Assembly: GCA_937891135.1 (NCBI GenBank)
Contig: CALAFB010000085.1
Location: forward strand, 1-14,172
Origin: an uncultured Elusimicrobium sp.
Lineage (GTDB): Bacteria; Elusimicrobiota; Elusimicrobia; Elusimicrobiales; Elusimicrobiaceae
Reading direction: 5' to 3'
DNA length: 14,172 nucleotides
In this document: positions 12,980-14,172 of the stretch, one piece after another
How positions within the stretch are numbered: position 1 is the stretch's first letter
Layout of the letters: every line of letters begins with the position of its first letter
The notes under the pieces: model-generated
What the model was told of the DNA's origin: nothing
The model's input: only the letters and a program-made list of their open reading frames with translations
The model's database searches: none
Translations under genes and position numbers: made by a program

Positions 12980-13107
12980 TTTTAAAAGGCTTGACGCGTT
13001 TTTTTTTTTTGGTAGATTTTAACGGTAAGAGCCGTATAAATGGGGGGAGATACCCAGGCAGTAAAAGCCGTTTTAAAGGGTGTTTTTGCCCCAAATAAAG
13101 GCATACG
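12980..13107 (+). repeat. 128-bp pilin promoter/leader cassette, copy B
   Basis: Matches copy A (8229-8356) base for base except around 13054-13060. Copy A leads into a pilin; copy B leads through a GTCAGG hairpin and GGAGGAG to ATGAAACG at 13153, and no pilin follows. Confidence 0.85.
12991..13018 (+). promoter_or_regulatory. T12-spacer promoter, third copy
   Basis: TTGACG (12991-12996), a 16-nt spacer with twelve Ts (12999-13010), and TAGATT (13013-13018), identical to the pilin 5 promoter. Confidence 0.68.
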
Positions 13108-13120
13108 AAATGAAACGTAG

Positions 13121-13138
13121 GTCAGGCGTAAGCCTGAC
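13121..13138 (+). repeat. GTCAGGC hairpin before the 13153 start
   Basis: GTCAGGC (13121-13127) GTAA GCCTGAC (13132-13138) is the best-paired copy of this motif, with a 7-bp stem and a 4-nt loop. It is directly followed by the AGGAGGAG ribosome binding site. Confidence 0.75.
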
Positions 13139-13152
13139 AGGAGGAGAAAAAG

Positions 13153-13236
13153 ATGAAACGGCCTATTGTGATGGCGATCGCCATCGTACTGATCCTGGCG
13201 CTGCTGTTTGACCGTTTCGCGAATCGAAAGAGATAA
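13153..13236 (+). CDS. 27-aa ORF, probably the tail of a sugar ABC permease
   Basis: From ATG 13153 the frame reads 27 residues: KRPIVMAIAIV, a hydrophobic run, then LLFDRFANRKR and stop. One membrane helix followed by a basic tail with a FDR motif resembles the C-terminus of RbsC-type sugar permeases, which usually end in a last helix plus a short charged tail. A sugar-binding protein gene follows, as in such operons. A stop lies 15 nt upstream in frame, inside the pilin-type leader, so no full permease exists here. It has a good ribosome binding site, but that belongs to the pilin cassette. Most likely a permease truncated by a join at about 13151-13161; a genuine small membrane peptide is the alternative. 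Confidence 0.4.
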   Translation: MKRPIVMAIAIVLILALLFDRFANRKR

Positions 13237-13353
13237 GAGATAATGGAAGTGCGATGCACATAATAATCCGTGGTATCACTTTGGATCGTCACATCATGTA
13301 TTTAGGCCCGGATAGGCCGAGCTTAAAATAAAAAATGTAAGGAGGATTTACAA

Positions 13354-14172
13354 ATGAAAAAGAAAGTACTTGGGGCACTGATCTGTATGGCAGTTGCAGG
13401 AATGAGCATGGCGGCAAGCGCTGAGACGGTTGCCTATATCAATCCGTCCACCACGACTCCGTTCTGGAACTGGGTTGAGGATGGTATCCGCGCTCAGTGC
13501 GAAGAAGCCGGCTACGATCTGACCGTCTATGATTCCGCAAACGACTCTGCAACACAGCTGAAGAATGCACAGAATGCGATTACCGCAGGAGTCGATGCGA
13601 TCATCATTTCCCCGACTGACAGTGCTTCCTGCCCGGCAGTTCTGGAAGAAGCCGAGTCCGCTGATATCCCTGTTGTGATCTGCGATATCGGATCCGACGA
13701 GGGGAATTATCTGACTCTGGTCGCGACCCCGAACTATGATGGCGCGAAAGAAGTTGGCGAATATCTCGGCAATTATCTGAAAGAGAACGGAAAAGAAGGA
13801 AGCATCGGAGAGATCACCATTCCGCTGGCCCGTATCAATGGTCAGCTGAGGACCCAGGGCTTTGCAGACGGTCTTGCAGAGTATGGCTATGAAGTGGGAA
13901 CCACTCTTGAGACCAGTGATTTCACGGTTGATGAGGCAGATGGCCAGACCCGTAACATTGCTACTGCAAACGAAGATCTGATCGCTGTATTTGCAAACCA
14001 TGACCAGGCGACACTGGGCGCAGTTGCAGCACTGGAAGACCTTGGACTTCTGGATGATGTAGCAGTTGTATCTTTCGACGGAAACCCGGATATCATGGAT
14101 GAGCTTCAGTCCGGACAGATTCTTGCCTGCGGCGCACAGCAGCCGAAGAAGATGGGCAAAGAATCCGTCAAT
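13354..14172 (+). CDS. Periplasmic sugar-binding protein of an ABC importer, 3' partial
   Basis: The frame is open for 273 codons to the right edge. AAGGAGG precedes ATG 13354. A signal peptide (MKKK, hydrophobic core, MAASA|E cut near residue 23) leads into a Peripla_BP_4 / RbsB-type fold: TVAYINPSTTTPFWNWVEDG, then LKNAQNAITAGVDAIIISPT and DIPVVICDIG, a hinge-region TPNYDGAKEVGEYL, and FANHDQATLGAVAALEDLGL followed by VSFDGNPD. These proteins bind simple sugars such as ribose, xylose or galactose for an ABC permease and ATPase; the ligand cannot be named. No lipobox is evident. Codon use (CTG, ATC, GAC, CCG favoured) differs from the rest of the window. The likely permease tail at 13153 fits the usual gene order. 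Confidence 0.9.
   Translation, partial: MKKKVLGALICMAVAGMSMAASAETVAYINPSTTTPFWNWVEDGIRAQCEEAGYDLTVYDSANDSATQLKNAQNAITAGVDAIIISPTDSASCPAVLEEAESADIPVVICDIGSDEGNYLTLVATPNYDGAKEVGEYLGNYLKENGKEGSIGEITIPLARINGQLRTQGFADGLAEYGYEVGTTLETSDFTVDEADGQTRNIATANEDLIAVFANHDQATLGAVAALEDLGLLDDVAVVSFDGNPDIMDELQSGQILACGAQQPKKMGKESVN

Noticed and set aside
13348..14001. A 217-aa minus-strand open frame
   Set aside because: It is antisense to a clear sugar-binding protein with a signal peptide, ribosome binding site and family motifs on the plus strand.
1..14172. CRISPR array
   Set aside because: The repeats here are palindromic and scattered at irregular distances; there are no regularly spaced direct repeats and no cas genes.

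Overview
The window looks like a chromosomal segment from a gut Elusimicrobiota-type bacterium (an Elusimicrobium relative). That assignment is an inference. It rests on the repeated, almost invariant type IV pilin N-terminus (GFTLIELLVVV...ALPQYQKAV) in five separate genes, on codon use, and on the general style of the housekeeping genes. The last kilobase (from about 13,150) has different codon use (CTG/ATC/GAC-rich) and a Firmicutes-like gene style. It may come from another organism, joined at a repeated pilin leader.

Layout, left to right. (1) A pilin gene whose frame is open to the left edge, then an intergenic stretch with a minus-strand tRNA-Ala(CGC). (2) A secreted protein with ankyrin-like repeats and a strong terminator. 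(3) A second pilin behind a TTGACG-T12 promoter, followed by a short duplicated scrap of itself, then a minus-strand AlbA_2-type protein. (4) A divergent pair: a small hypothetical protein and a soluble MgtE-N/CBS protein. (5) Two further pilins (5050 and 6254) whose prepilin leaders are stretched by in-frame inserts made of hairpin repeats; between them lies a 448-bp gene-free region full of inverted repeats. (6) A BIME-like repeat pair and class II fructose-bisphosphate aldolase on the minus strand. (7) A fifth pilin behind a 128-bp promoter/leader cassette. (8) An apparent operon of M42 aminopeptidase, a long transketolase and a PPC/DUF296 protein. (9) A second, nearly identical copy of the 128-bp cassette, which should lead into another pilin. 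It runs instead into what looks like the tail of a sugar ABC permease followed by a sugar-binding protein cut by the right edge.

The theme is a dispersed family of single pilin genes placed between metabolic genes. The N-termini are nearly constant and the C-terminal domains unrelated by eye. Some carry recurring upstream cassettes: a TTGACG promoter with a T12 spacer, a conserved 128-bp leader, and a GTCAGG/CCTGAC hairpin beside the ribosome binding site. Small palindromic elements have entered at least two, and probably three, leaders in frame. This suggests a repeat-driven pilin repertoire that could vary by promoter slippage or by recombination; that idea is inference and untested here.
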